Assembly (NCBI GenBank): GCA_000739535.1
Contig: DF820464.1
Location: forward strand, 1 to 64,000
Reading direction: 5' to 3'
Source: Candidatus Vecturithrix granuli
GTDB taxonomy: Bacteria > Moduliflexota > Moduliflexia > Moduliflexales > Moduliflexaceae
DNA length: 64,000 nt
Both the position numbers and the translations under genes were made by a program. Positions 30,519-38,928 of this stretch are shown piece by piece. The stretch's first letter is position 1; each line of letters opens with the position of its first letter. The notes under the pieces were generated by a model. It had not been told where the DNA came from. It did no database searches and worked only from the letters and a program-made list of their open reading frames with translations.

Positions 30519-31727
30519 GTGAAAACAGCCCAACAATCGTATAAGTTAAAGGCATATTTTGGTCCTGGCCCCAGCAATAGCGTTCAATGGTTTCGGATGA
30601 TCGGTCTGTTGCTGGCAAGTGTCCTCATCGCAGGAATGTGCATGGCGAATGCCGATGATGGGACGCAACAGGCCATTCTGATGGCTCAGCAAGCCCTGTA
30701 TGAAGGAAATTTTGATCAGGCTTTGACGCGTTTTTTGGCCATCATCCAGAATTATCCTGACGACCCCAAGGGCTATCTCTTTCTGGCATTGACCTATCGT
30801 TGGCTCACGCGGATCGATCCGGGGTCAACTGAATATCAAGAACAATTCGAACGGGCTGTCAGTCGGTCAATCAGAAAAAATCTTTCCTTGATTGAAGAGA
30901 ATCCGAATAATACTGAAGCGACTCTCTATCTGGCAGCCTCGTATGGGTATCGCGCGGAATATTATAATTTTCTGAAGCAGAGTTGGAGCAAAGCCTACGA
31001 TGATGGCGTAAAAATGCAGGAATATTTGGAGAAAGCCAAAAAATTTCCTCATACCACTATTGATATACAATTGGGATATGGGTTGTACAATTATTATGCC
31101 TATCTGTATCGAGAAAAGATTGGGTGGTGGCGTTTTTTGCTGTCATTGCCGAAAGGCGATAAAAAGAAAGGTTTGGAATTGCTGGAAAAGGTCAGGGAAG
31201 AGGGAATCTATGCGAACATTGAAGCCTGGTATTTTTTGATCGAGATTTATAAGGAGGAAAAAGATCCAACATTGCGAGCGCGAGCGCGGACTTTAAGCGA
31301 AGAGCTGCGCCAAAAATATCCTCATAACCCATTTTTCCATACTCTTCTAGCAGGAATTTACCATAAGCAGCACGATTGGCAGCGTTCGATTCAGACGGCG
31401 CGAGAGATCCTCGTTCAGGCGAACACTCAGCGCTATTACAGCGCTTATCTCATCTATCAGGCGAAATATCTGATTGGCGAAAGTTCATTTTTTCTGGGGC
31501 AAAACGATCAGGCCTTGCAGGCTTTTGACGAAATTATTGCATTTCAACCCAGGCAGCCAGCGTATCTGTTGCCCTGGACGCATCTTCGACGCGGCACGAT
31601 TTACAGCTTGAAAGGTCAACAAGAACAGGCAACGGCAGAGTTTCAACTAGTTTTGAAAATGGAAGATGTTCTCCATGTACACGAATTGGCGCGGGGATTA
31701 CTTGAACGACAACAACATCAGAACTAA
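30519..31727 (+). CDS. Exported or membrane-anchored TPR-repeat protein
   Basis: A 402-residue protein starting at GTG 30519; ATG 30597 is an alternative that would begin directly at a signal-like helix (MIGLLLASVLIAGMCMANA). The rest consists of TPR-like hairpins from about residue 50 (LYEGNFDQALTRFLAIIQNYPDDPKGYLFLALTYRW) to the end (FFLGQNDQALQAFDEIIAF, YSLKGQQEQATAEFQLVLKM). It probably binds other envelope proteins. It resembles several TPR proteins in the window and follows the coiled-coil gene by 11 nt. Confidence 0.72.
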   Translation: MKTAQQSYKLKAYFGPGPSNSVQWFRMIGLLLASVLIAGMCMANADDGTQQAILMAQQALYEGNFDQALTRFLAIIQNYPDDPKGYLFLALTYRWLTRIDPGSTEYQEQFERAVSRSIRKNLSLIEENPNNTEATLYLAASYGYRAEYYNFLKQSWSKAYDDGVKMQEYLEKAKKFPHTTIDIQLGYGLYNYYAYLYREKIGWWRFLLSLPKGDKKKGLELLEKVREEGIYANIEAWYFLIEIYKEEKDPTLRARARTLSEELRQKYPHNPFFHTLLAGIYHKQHDWQRSIQTAREILVQANTQRYYSAYLIYQAKYLIGESSFFLGQNDQALQAFDEIIAFQPRQPAYLLPWTHLRRGTIYSLKGQQEQATAEFQLVLKMEDVLHVHELARGLLERQQHQN

Positions 31728-31764
31728 TCTTTTTTTGTTTCGATGCCTCTGCTTTGCCCGAGTT

Positions 31765-32232
31765 TTATAAGAAGAGAAACATGATCGAGATAAACAGCCA
31801 GAGGGTTGCCAGATACGACCGGCAATGCGTGAGGAGTTCATGTTGTCCGGTACGAATTCGATCTTTCCAGCGATGGTAATCTTGCCAGATCGCAAACGAC
31901 CATAAATACAGACACAGAAGGCTTTTGATTGTCAGCTCTCGGGCAGACCAGTCTGGAAAATACGCAACAGTGAATGCCTGAATGAGCGTGTTGGCATATT
32001 CCAGGGTGATGGCAAAGATCACCAACCAGAGAAATTCATTATAAATGGTCGCTTTACGTTCGTCATAAAATAGGCCGGCCTGGTGTTTCGTCATGTTTTT
32101 CAGGTCAATTCTGCGAAACATGATCACCTGTAAGAATATTTGCTGCGCAAGAAGAACTAAAAAATAGACGCAGGGCAGAAGAATAAGGATCAGGATTCCT
32201 AAGTAAAAAAAACGACTGAGAGAAAACATCAC
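31765..32232 (-). CDS. Small integral membrane protein, function unknown
   Basis: A 155-residue protein with four probable helices (about 7-32, 62-85, 100-118, 135-153) and positively charged cytoplasmic loops. I see no motif of a known family. ATG 32232 (the next codon is also ATG) follows AGAAGG about 13 nt upstream. It is divergent from an XRE regulator, and one of two identical-type palindromes (32245-32260) lies only 13 nt before its start, so it is probably controlled by that regulator. Confidence 0.6.
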   Translation of the reverse strand: MMFSLSRFFYLGILILILLPCVYFLVLLAQQIFLQVIMFRRIDLKNMTKHQAGLFYDERKATIYNEFLWLVIFAITLEYANTLIQAFTVAYFPDWSARELTIKSLLCLYLWSFAIWQDYHRWKDRIRTGQHELLTHCRSYLATLWLFISIMFLFL

Positions 32233-32244
32233 TATGCACCTTCT

Positions 32245-32260
32245 ATAACTTTTGAGTTAT
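32245..32260. promoter_or_regulatory. Operator-like palindrome 1 of the XRE regulator
   Basis: ATAACT-TTTG-AGTTAT, a perfect 6-4-6 inverted repeat just upstream of the membrane-protein gene. The same arms and spacing recur at 32285-32300, with centres exactly 40 nt apart. Confidence 0.55.
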
Positions 32261-32284
32261 TAATTTGAATAATTTTTATTTTTA

Positions 32285-32303
32285 ATAACTATATAGTTAT
32301 AAT
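32285..32303. promoter_or_regulatory. Operator-like palindrome 2, overlapping a -10 element
   Basis: ATAACT-ATAT-AGTTAT (32285-32300) repeats the arms of palindrome 1. Its right end overlaps a consensus TATAAT at 32298-32303 directed at the XRE gene, so binding would block that promoter. Self-repression is the usual pattern for XRE regulators. Confidence 0.55.
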
Positions 32304-32394
32304 TTGTCAAGTATTTTTATAAATTTTTCAAAAAATATTGGCCAAAAAATGTGCCTGGCGCTTTGAAGATACCAGACATATTGGCAGGTTCGGA

Positions 32395-32901
32395 ATGGAA
32401 TTTACGGAATTCATTAAAAAACGACGTGATCTACTCGATCTGACCCAGGAAGATCTGGCAAAGCGGCTGGGAACAGCAACGGCGTATGTTGGTTTAATAG
32501 AACTTGGGAAACGGCGTCCGAAAAAAGTGACCTCCCTTGAAAAACTCCGAACTGCTCTGGAAATCGAGGAACAGGACAGTGGCTGGTTTTTCCGATTTGT
32601 CACCTATGGGGAACAATCGGAATATTGCCAGAAATATCTCGATGCCTCCCGTTTCTACCGAACGCCGTTAGCACAAGGGATTGTACTCTCTGAGGATTCT
32701 CCGGTCTATCAGGCATTTTCCTCGGCAATCGAACACCCCAACGTGAACCCTGAACATTTACGTCAAGTGTTGATTTTGCTGCAAACCCCAGAGCATCCCT
32801 TGTCTCGCATGATTGATCTCTTGTTGGAAAAGCCCACTGAAATTCTGGAAACCCTGTTGGAACGTCTGCGCTTTGAATTGCAACTGCTCGAAAAAAAATA
32901 A
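32395..32901 (+). CDS. XRE-family helix-turn-helix transcriptional regulator
   Basis: A 168-residue DNA-binding protein from ATG 32395; the frame extends 19 codons upstream, but those residues lie outside the domain. The Cro/CI-type helix-turn-helix is at residues 2-62 (FIKKRRDLLDLTQEDLAKRLGTATAYVGLIELGKRRP). The C-terminal part is helical (ILLQTPEHPLSRMIDLLLEKPTEILETLLERLRFELQLLEKK) and probably dimerises. It has no peptidase motif such as LexA/CI-type Ser-Lys. The two 6-4-6 palindromes upstream are likely its sites. Toxin-antitoxin partnership with the divergent membrane protein is possible but unsupported. Confidence 0.8.
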   Translation: MEFTEFIKKRRDLLDLTQEDLAKRLGTATAYVGLIELGKRRPKKVTSLEKLRTALEIEEQDSGWFFRFVTYGEQSEYCQKYLDASRFYRTPLAQGIVLSEDSPVYQAFSSAIEHPNVNPEHLRQVLILLQTPEHPLSRMIDLLLEKPTEILETLLERLRFELQLLEKK

Positions 32902-32985
32902 TAAGAAGCACGAAAAATTTATTGACAAAATTTTGTAATGGCAGAATGTGTTACTTATCATAAAGAAATTGAATAATTCAGGTAA

Positions 32986-33058
32986 GCGGGTGTAACTCAG
33001 TTGGCAGAGTGCAAGCTTCCCAAGCTTGGAGTCGCGGGTTCGACCCCCGTCACCCGCT
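32986..33058 (+). tRNA. tRNA-Gly(CCC)
   Basis: The cloverleaf folds fully: acceptor stem GCGGGTG/CACCCGC, D stem ACTC/GAGT, anticodon stem CAAGC/GCTTG with loop TTCCCAA (anticodon CCC), T stem GCGGG/CCCGT with TTCGACC loop, discriminator T. CCA is not encoded. A TTGACA at 32922-32927 may be its -35 element. Confidence 0.93.
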
Positions 33059-33083
33059 TTAAACTTGATGATGGAAGAGATTC

Positions 33084-33126
33084 AAAGGGCAAGTACCTCG
33101 AAAAAGAGGACTTGCCTTTTGTTTTG
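33084..33126 (+). terminator. Rho-independent terminator of the tRNA
   Basis: GGCAAGT-A-CCTC and GAGG-ACTTGCC form a stem with a one-base bulge around GAAAAA, followed by TTTTGTTTTG. It begins 26 nt after tRNA-Gly. Confidence 0.75.
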
Positions 33127-33141
33127 CAAAATAATTGAATA

Positions 33142-33462
33142 ATGAAACAGAATACCTGGTACGCAAAAATAAAACGAACCTTTGGAGCATTTTTCCCGGT
33201 CGCAAAAAATCGTCAGGGGCAATGCCAACGCTGCGGCGCATGCTGTCATCTGCCTATACGTTGTTGGTTTTTGAAACAGCGGCCTGACGGCACCCAATAT
33301 TGCGTCATTTATCCTTTTCGGCCGTTAAATTGCCGCAAATATCCCCGGACAGCATCGGAACATATCACGCAATCCACCTGTGGATTTTCTTTTGATTCCG
33401 CGAAACCGGATGCAAAAACTATACCTTCACACTCCAATAGCAAGGTACCTGCGCCGAAATAG
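33142..33462 (+). CDS. YkgJ-type zinc/iron-chelating cysteine cluster protein
   Basis: A 106-residue protein with the family pattern CQRCGACCHLP ... CVIYPFRPLNCRKYP, eight-cysteine-type clusters thought to bind a metal or an Fe-S group. The tail after residue 85 is Ser/Pro/Lys-rich. The biochemical function of the family is not established. It stands alone after the tRNA; its end converges on the HEAT-repeat gene. Confidence 0.75.
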   Translation: MKQNTWYAKIKRTFGAFFPVAKNRQGQCQRCGACCHLPIRCWFLKQRPDGTQYCVIYPFRPLNCRKYPRTASEHITQSTCGFSFDSAKPDAKTIPSHSNSKVPAPK

Positions 33463-33562
33463 GAAAACAAGGACTCTTCTGCTGGCGACTTCATCGTCAT
33501 GCTTGAGTAGAGAGGAGGAGGCATTGAACGCTCAAAGACTTCAACATCGAGTTTCAAAGAAT

Positions 33563-34588
33563 TCATTGAGATTCTTGATGCCATGTTTTCCATTGTCCAG
33601 TGTTTTCTCCGAAATCCTGACCTGAAAGATGAACAAGAGCTTCATGTGCATGATAGCGCACCAGAGACGACTCATCGGACAGCGCATTGATCAAAAGTCT
33701 CATGGCGTGTTTATCATTCAACCACCCAATAGATTGCACGGCTGCGATGCGAACAAGTTCTTCAGGATCGGTCAGGGCATGCGCTAACGTCTCTATCGCT
33801 TGTTGGAGTTCCTGTTCTGTGATTATATTCTGACTTGCCTGTCCTAACGAGAAGATGGCGGCCTCTCTGATATTCCTGTCCTGCTCACGCGATGCCGCAA
33901 TGAGGGCCTGGATAATCCGAGATTCGCCGCCCTGATTTCCCAAAGTCCAGGCTGCGGCCGAACGTAAATAAAACGGTTCATCAGGATTGTGCAACAGCGC
34001 GATTATTGGCTCAATAATTCTAGCATCCTTCAGATCTCTCAGTAGATGAATTGTCTCAAGCTGTTTGGCGGCATCAGCACTTTTCAAAGTCTGAAGCAGA
34101 CGCTCAATATCAGGCGGCCTGTTTATCATGTAGGTGAATCCGAATAATCCGGCCACAATCACCATAAATGCAGCGATAATCGGAATTCTGTCAGGAGAGT
34201 GGAATTGGAGCAATCGTATCAAAGAGACACTTCCGGCAAGCAGAGAGGCTATTGCAGCCGCTGGCACTGCTATTGATTGACATAAGAAAGCAACTATCCA
34301 CCCGTAAGATCCCATTGAGCTGCCCCAAAGCTGGTCTGCGATGTGCACTATGATGAATGCGCAGATCAACATGACGCTGCTGATGATTCCGATTATGCGC
34401 AGATGCGTGGCAAACACGGCAATCAGCACACTTCCGATGATCACACCGAAGGGCACGGAATTCAGCAGCAGCGGATACCAGGAGCCGAGGTGAAAACGGG
34501 CGTTTTCCGGCCTGAAATACAGCAGATACCCGGCGCACGTTATCAGGCCAAGCCATAAGGCAAGTAAAATTCCTCGTAAATGCATCAT
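33563..34588 (-). CDS. Membrane protein with C-terminal HEAT/PBS-lyase-type repeats
   Basis: A 341-residue protein. The N-terminal 155 residues hold about five hydrophobic helices; residues 160-335 are HEAT-like repeats in the cytoplasm (KSADAAKQLETIHLLRDLKDARIIEPIIALLH, EELVRIAAVQSIGWLNDKHAMRLLINAL, ESSLVRYHAHEALVHLSG). Such repeats bind proteins. There is no catalytic motif. The layout recalls other HEAT/TPR proteins in this window. ATG 34588 or the adjacent 34585 is the start. Confidence 0.72.
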   Translation of the reverse strand: MMHLRGILLALWLGLITCAGYLLYFRPENARFHLGSWYPLLLNSVPFGVIIGSVLIAVFATHLRIIGIISSVMLICAFIIVHIADQLWGSSMGSYGWIVAFLCQSIAVPAAAIASLLAGSVSLIRLLQFHSPDRIPIIAAFMVIVAGLFGFTYMINRPPDIERLLQTLKSADAAKQLETIHLLRDLKDARIIEPIIALLHNPDEPFYLRSAAAWTLGNQGGESRIIQALIAASREQDRNIREAAIFSLGQASQNIITEQELQQAIETLAHALTDPEELVRIAAVQSIGWLNDKHAMRLLINALSDESSLVRYHAHEALVHLSGQDFGENTGQWKTWHQESQ

Positions 34589-34592
34589 AACC

Positions 34593-34643
34593 AGGAGTAC
34601 AAACGTGAGTTTGTCCTTTTGGCAAATTCAAATTTGCACTCCT
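34593..34643. repeat. Dispersed palindromic repeat, AGGAGT family, copy 3 (variant)
   Basis: The outer ends are AGGAGT and ACTCCT; inside are two hairpins, ACAAAC-GTGA-GTTTGT and GCAAAT-TCAA-ATTTGC. The plan is that of the copies at 16717 and 57081 although the stem sequences differ. It lies in the 83-nt gap between PHP and HEAT-repeat genes. Confidence 0.55.
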
Positions 34644-34671
34644 GAACACCGCTCGTCAATTACAATTTGAC

Positions 34672-35280
34672 TTAACACCATTCCGGGGCAACACAGCGAA
34701 AGTCTCCGGATTTGAGGATAGCGATCAATTCGTGCTCATCTGCCGGAATTCGGGAGAGCAGATTGTAATAGCGGCCTAAACCGGACCTATGATGCGCATC
34801 GGAATTACTCAGAATAGGAACGCCAAGCGTCTCTGCCAGATGAACAATCCGACGTTGCAATGTGATCATGATATTATTTGAAAACGCTTCCACAGCGTGG
34901 GGTGGAAATTGGTCGTGTTCGATTTCGATGGCCGGATTAAAGCGAAACGGGTGATTCAACGCGAGAAACCCGCCTTGCTCACGGATAAACGCATACAGTT
35001 CAGGATAACGCCATCGGCGGCGTTCCAGAACGTCATCGTGCACTCCCAAGACCAGAAGGTGCTCTCCGCCAATGACGCTCATTTCAATGCCGCTAAAAAT
35101 CCGAAATGGTGCATATTGGCGGTTGAATTTGCGTATACGAGTCAAGGGAAAGAGGGTATCATGATCAGCAAAGACAATCGCGTCAAGTCCGGCCGCAATA
35201 GCGGCTTCAATTTGTTCTGCAGCAGTTGACCGTCCACAAGCAGAGTAGTCGCGCGTATGCACATGTAAATCAATTTTCAT
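34672..35280 (-). CDS. PHP-domain metal-dependent phosphoesterase
   Basis: A 202-residue PHP-family hydrolase. Metal ligands are in IDLHVHTRDYSACG (His-x-His), FADHD, the Glu of GIEMS, LNHP and NSDAHH at the end. I start it at ATG 35280, whose ATGA overlaps the stop of the upstream acetyltransferase gene, rather than 6 codons earlier; this overlap implies coupled translation. Related PHP proteins include RNase AM and phosphatases of nucleotides or 5'-phosphates; the substrate here is unknown. Confidence 0.82.
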   Translation of the reverse strand: MKIDLHVHTRDYSACGRSTAAEQIEAAIAAGLDAIVFADHDTLFPLTRIRKFNRQYAPFRIFSGIEMSVIGGEHLLVLGVHDDVLERRRWRYPELYAFIREQGGFLALNHPFRFNPAIEIEHDQFPPHAVEAFSNNIMITLQRRIVHLAETLGVPILSNSDAHHRSGLGRYYNLLSRIPADEHELIAILKSGDFRCVAPEWC

Positions 35281-35813
35281 GAATTTCGTTGTTCCCATTC
35301 ATGGCGTAAAATCCCATATATCAGTAAATCCTGAAGCTTTTCATCTTTCCACACATGTTTGCGTAAACGGCCTTCATAACAAAATCCGTTTTTTTCTAAT
35401 ACGCGAACCGATCCGGGATTCGATTCAAAGATGCACGCCTGAATTCTCACGATATTATGATGGGTAAACATATACTCCGTCATGGCGCGAGCGGCTTCAG
35501 TCATGATGCCTTGCCCCCAATAAGGCTCCCCGAGCCAATAACCTAATTCTGCGGTTTTACAATGGACCCCTTCAAAGAGTTTGAAGCCGATGGTGCCGAT
35601 CAGTTCATCTGCCGTGCTAATCGCAAAGTTCGTCTCTACCATCTGATGTTTCACGATGTCGAGCCAGGAACGTGCATCCTCTTCAGTATAAGGGTGCGGG
35701 AAAAGGTGCGTGAGCATCAACCAGATTTTGCGATTATTGGCATATTTAACCAGAGCAGCGACATCGGCGTCTTCATAACTGCGAATATACCATTTTCCAA
35801 CAGCCAGTTTCAT
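35277..35813 (-). CDS. GNAT-family N-acetyltransferase (RimJ/RimL-like)
   Basis: A 178-residue acetyl-CoA-dependent transferase. Family features are the start MKLAVGKWYIRSYEDADVAALVKYANN, ELGYWLGEPYWGQGIMTEAARAMTEYMF (acetyl-CoA site with WGQGIMTEA) and RIQACIFESNPGSVRVLEKNGFCYEGRLRKHVW. I prefer ATG 35813, which follows AAAGGAAAC, over the ATG 6 codons upstream. RimJ/RimL relatives acetylate ribosomal proteins, antibiotics or small amines; this one cannot be specified. It overlaps the PHP gene by 4 nt. Confidence 0.85.
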   Translation of the reverse strand: MKLAVGKWYIRSYEDADVAALVKYANNRKIWLMLTHLFPHPYTEEDARSWLDIVKHQMVETNFAISTADELIGTIGFKLFEGVHCKTAELGYWLGEPYWGQGIMTEAARAMTEYMFTHHNIVRIQACIFESNPGSVRVLEKNGFCYEGRLRKHVWKDEKLQDLLIYGILRHEWEQRNS

Positions 35814-35865
35814 GGTCTTGTTTCCTTTCATGTCTCTGAGATTTCGGGAATTTCAAAGGGGAAGT

Positions 35866-36774
35866 TCAGCGATCCATGTCAATAGTGGTCTGAAATACAA
35901 TAACCGCTTGCCCTCCAATTTTTACCTTCATCGGTCTTCCATGTTCCATGTCAACAATCACGGCAATACGCCCGGTTCGCCCCATCGCTTCTCCTTGTTG
36001 GGCAATAAATCGGAACTGCGTATAATTATGGTGAACTAATCCATGCTGAATCAGATAGGCTCCTAACGGGCCATTGGCATTGCCAGTCACCGGATCTTCC
36101 GGGACCCCGGAAATCGGGGCAAACATGCGACCATGGACGAGTATATCAGGAATATCGGAATCGAGAGTAAACACAAAATACCCATTGCAGGAAATCTGCC
36201 TGCTGATCTCGCACAAGGCCATGAAATCGGGTGCAAGCGCATTCAATGTCGCTTTGCGGCGAATTCCGATCATGACCTTTCCATATCCGGTTGAGGCGAT
36301 CTGGATAGGGCAGCGTGGATCAAGTTCATCCTGCGAAAGATGCAGTGCAGCAATAATTTGCTCTTGAACACGCTCTTCAAAAGGTTCCGCAATGTTAATT
36401 TCTCCCTGAGTCATCAGGATGCTGTACCCTGCGGCATCGTTGATGACTTCTACGGGAAGAATTCCCGCGCCGGTTTTTTGCAGCACAGTACAAGAAGGAA
36501 GCTGCATTTCTCTCGCCCTGACCATATGTGCCGCAATCGTGGCATGGCCACAGATAGGCACTTCGGATCGGGGAGTAAAAAACCGTACCCAAACATCATG
36601 ATCCGGTCCGGTAGGCGAGAACACAAAGGCGGTTTCCGAATTGTTCAACTCCCGCGCAATCGCCAACATTTCGGATGCTGATAAACCATCTGCGTTGATA
36701 ACCACGCCCGCCGGATTGCCGCGAAAGCGTTCTGAGGTAAACGCATCAACCTGATATAGGCGATATGTTTTCAT
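35866..36774 (-). CDS. PhzF-family isomerase/epimerase
   Basis: A 302-residue protein of the PhzF/diaminopimelate-epimerase fold. Both halves are present: YRLYQVDAFTSERFRGNPAGVV at the N-terminus, catalytic Glu47 in NNSETAFV, PICGHATIAAH near residue 76 and the second-half motif PEDPVTGNANGPLG. Length and motifs are normal for the family. PhzF makes an intermediate of phenazine synthesis, but most members lie outside phenazine clusters and have unknown substrates; no phz genes are here. Confidence 0.88.
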   Translation of the reverse strand: MKTYRLYQVDAFTSERFRGNPAGVVINADGLSASEMLAIARELNNSETAFVFSPTGPDHDVWVRFFTPRSEVPICGHATIAAHMVRAREMQLPSCTVLQKTGAGILPVEVINDAAGYSILMTQGEINIAEPFEERVQEQIIAALHLSQDELDPRCPIQIASTGYGKVMIGIRRKATLNALAPDFMALCEISRQISCNGYFVFTLDSDIPDILVHGRMFAPISGVPEDPVTGNANGPLGAYLIQHGLVHHNYTQFRFIAQQGEAMGRTGRIAVIVDMEHGRPMKVKIGGQAVIVFQTTIDMDR

Positions 36775-36802
36775 ACATTAACCTGCTAATCTCTATACCT
36801 TT

Positions 36803-37318
36803 TCATACCTTTTCAAGTCGAAATCGCCATTTGCAGTACATATCGGCCGGATGCGGATCGGGCGGCGCAAACAGGCATTCAACGCGAATGCGAGCATCTA
36901 TGGCCTGAGCGAAACTTGTAAATTCACCACGATGCATCTCTTTACACACATATTCGCCCAATCCGCGTTTAAGCCGCGCTTCTTGCGTCGGGCAGGAGGG
37001 GACGGAAATCAGGACTTCATCTTCAGATTCCTGAATGTGATACCCCACAAGAATGCACCAGGGAAACAGGCGCAAGGCTTTCACGAATCCTTGTAATCCG
37101 CTTTCCTGAATGTGAAAACGAGCGACAAGATCTTTGGCCCCCATTCCGCCAACGCGTTCCCACACCCGTTCATTGAGGCGTTCAGCAGTAGGCTGGTCAA
37201 AGTGTTCTGCAATGTAAAGAAACCAGAAAGCATCCATCACGCGATAATGCCACAGCAGAAACTCGATATAGTTTCTGAGTTCCGGAGCTTCCATCTGTTG
37301 AAATATTGTCAGATCCAT
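36803..37318 (-). CDS. Hypothetical protein resembling the DUF6125 family
   Basis: A 171-residue soluble protein. The opening ([27 protein letters not shown]... AERLNERVW) recalls DUF6125-type proteins found beside anaerobic metabolic genes; this is from memory of the pattern only. It contains [23 protein letters not shown] with two Cys residues that could bind a metal or ligand. It is 35 nt upstream of the PhzF start side on the same strand gap, so cotranscription is possible. Function unknown. Confidence 0.55.
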   Translation of the reverse strand: MDLTIFQQMEAPELRNYIEFLLWHYRVMDAFWFLYIAEHFDQPTAERLNERVWERVGGMGAKDLVARFHIQESGLQGFVKALRLFPWCILVGYHIQESEDEVLISVPSCPTQEARLKRGLGEYVCKEMHRGEFTSFAQAIDARIRVECLFAPPDPHPADMYCKWRFRLEKV

Positions 37319-37353
37319 ACATGAACCTCAGATGAGAATGAGTTAAAAGAGGA

Positions 37354-38097
37354 CTAACTTCTGTTGCATTCATAACGCGTAAAGGTGAATCGCATCACTT
37401 GTGCCGGACAAGCGTTTGAACACTCGGCGCACAAGATACATTCTGAGTGTTCCATTTTCCCTGACTTTACCAGGCTGCTCACATCAATGCCCATTGGACA
37501 GACTTTATTACACGTCTGGCAATCGGTACACTTCAGTTGGTCAGCTTTCAGTCTGAGTCCGGGAAGTCTCAGGGTGTTCCCCAATTTCCTGCCGAAGATC
37601 ATGAACGGAGCTATCCAGCACCCATAATGGCAGAGCGCTCTTTTTCCCAGCCCCATACATAATGAAAAAAGGATGATGAGAACCAAATAATAGGGGATGT
37701 AATAAAGAGGTTGAGATACGGAAATTCCGTGATCAAGGGCAAACCACAAATCTATATGCAACTTCCCTATTTGAGACAACAGGATGACAAGAAGCGCAGT
37801 GAACCATAAGGCCCAGATTACATACTTGATTCTGTCCTTCTTTCCGGCAAAAATTTTCTTATCATTGATATAAAAACACGTTTCCTGAAAACCACCACAG
37901 GGCATTATCCATCCACACGGTGCTCTGCCAAAGAATATTCCAACAACAAAAAGACTCAGAAAGACAAAGATACTGATCGCAATTCCCCCGACTAACGCAG
38001 CTTTTATAGGGATATACGGAGAAATGTAAAACTGAAGAATCGGTGTGAGTAGAAAAAACCAAAATAATACACCTCTCCTTATCCTGACAATCTTCAT
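37354..38097 (-). CDS. NapH/YccM-type membrane polyferredoxin
   Basis: A 247-residue electron-transfer protein. Four to five membrane helices are interrupted by cysteine motifs typical of the family (APCGWIMPCGG near residue 60; CHYGCWIAPF near 162), and two classic 4Fe-4S motifs, CTDCQTCNKVCP and CILCAECSNACP, lie at the C-terminus on the cytoplasmic side. Such proteins pass electrons between quinols and a partner oxidoreductase. No reductase gene is beside it, so the partner is unknown. Confidence 0.82.
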   Translation of the reverse strand: MKIVRIRRGVLFWFFLLTPILQFYISPYIPIKAALVGGIAISIFVFLSLFVVGIFFGRAPCGWIMPCGGFQETCFYINDKKIFAGKKDRIKYVIWALWFTALLVILLSQIGKLHIDLWFALDHGISVSQPLYYIPYYLVLIILFSLCMGLGKRALCHYGCWIAPFMIFGRKLGNTLRLPGLRLKADQLKCTDCQTCNKVCPMGIDVSSLVKSGKMEHSECILCAECSNACPAQVMRFTFTRYECNRS

Positions 38098-38172
38098 AAC
38101 ACACCTCCCAAATTTATACTGACAGATTCAAGACAATCCACCTCAGTGATTTCCTGGAAAACGAGAAAATCA

Positions 38173-38847
38173 TCAGAAGAGGGGCAGTGTCAAGTTTTTG
38201 TTTTTATGAAATTGAAGAGATGGCAGGGCAAGAAAATCCGGAATAACGGTGGAAGCCCCGGCCTGACGAAGCGCAGATGCCTTTTCAGGCTTACCAATCC
38301 CGATGCAAGAGGCTCCGGTCGCGATTGCCGCCTTGACGCCGCTTACGGCGTCTTCAAACACCAGGCAATGCTCCGGGGATTTCTCCAATTTCTCAGCAGC
38401 CAGCAGGTAACAATCGGGATATGGTTTCCCGCGCCGAATATCGTTGACCGTCACCTGCACGCTGAACATCCCTTCAATGCCAAGCTGCTGGCAGACTGTT
38501 TGCACTTTCCAGCGATCACCGCTGGTGACAATCGCGGTCGGAATCGCATGTTGCTTGAGGATTGTCAAAAACGACACAACTCCTCGTACGGCGGTATAGG
38601 TTAAATTTATTTCGTAGGTTTCCATGTCCGCCATGATCTTCTGGCGTTCGTCCGCGCTCAACTGCGGAAAGAGCATGTCAAACGTATGAATTGCCGGACA
38701 GCCGTAAATATGCTGCTGAAAATCCGCCGGGGTGAGTTCGACCTGATATGTTTGCGCGATTTTTTGCCAGAAGGCTGTCACCGAATTTTCTGTATCAATA
38801 ATCACCCCATCCATGTCGAAGAGCACGGCTTCATAACATGATGTCAT
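38173..38847 (-). CDS. HAD-superfamily phosphatase/beta-phosphoglucomutase-like
   Basis: A 224-residue HAD enzyme of subfamily IA. Motif I is LFDMDGV with Asp11 nucleophile and Asp13; motif II is the Thr/Ser of AIVTSGD; motif III the Lys of RRGKPYPDCYLLA and motif IV VFEDAVSGVKAA. A helical cap lies between residues 18 and 85. These motifs match sugar-phosphate phosphatases and beta-phosphoglucomutases. The substrate is unknown. Confidence 0.87.
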   Translation of the reverse strand: MTSCYEAVLFDMDGVIIDTENSVTAFWQKIAQTYQVELTPADFQQHIYGCPAIHTFDMLFPQLSADERQKIMADMETYEINLTYTAVRGVVSFLTILKQHAIPTAIVTSGDRWKVQTVCQQLGIEGMFSVQVTVNDIRRGKPYPDCYLLAAEKLEKSPEHCLVFEDAVSGVKAAIATGASCIGIGKPEKASALRQAGASTVIPDFLALPSLQFHKNKNLTLPLF

Positions 38848-38867
38848 ATTCGTTCTCTATCTTTTTC

Positions 38868-38900
38868 AAAAACCGAGTTTTTTGAAAAAACTCGGTTTTT
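38868..38900. terminator. Symmetrical hairpin, 33-nt family copy 2
   Basis: A5-CCGAG-T6-G-A6-CTCGG-T5, the same 33-nt plan as at 11278-11310 with a compensated base pair (A-T for G-C). It is 28 nt past the aminotransferase stop on the minus strand and could end that transcript before the HAD gene. Confidence 0.7.
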
Positions 38901-38928
38901 TTATAGTTACATAAAACTATCTACTACT

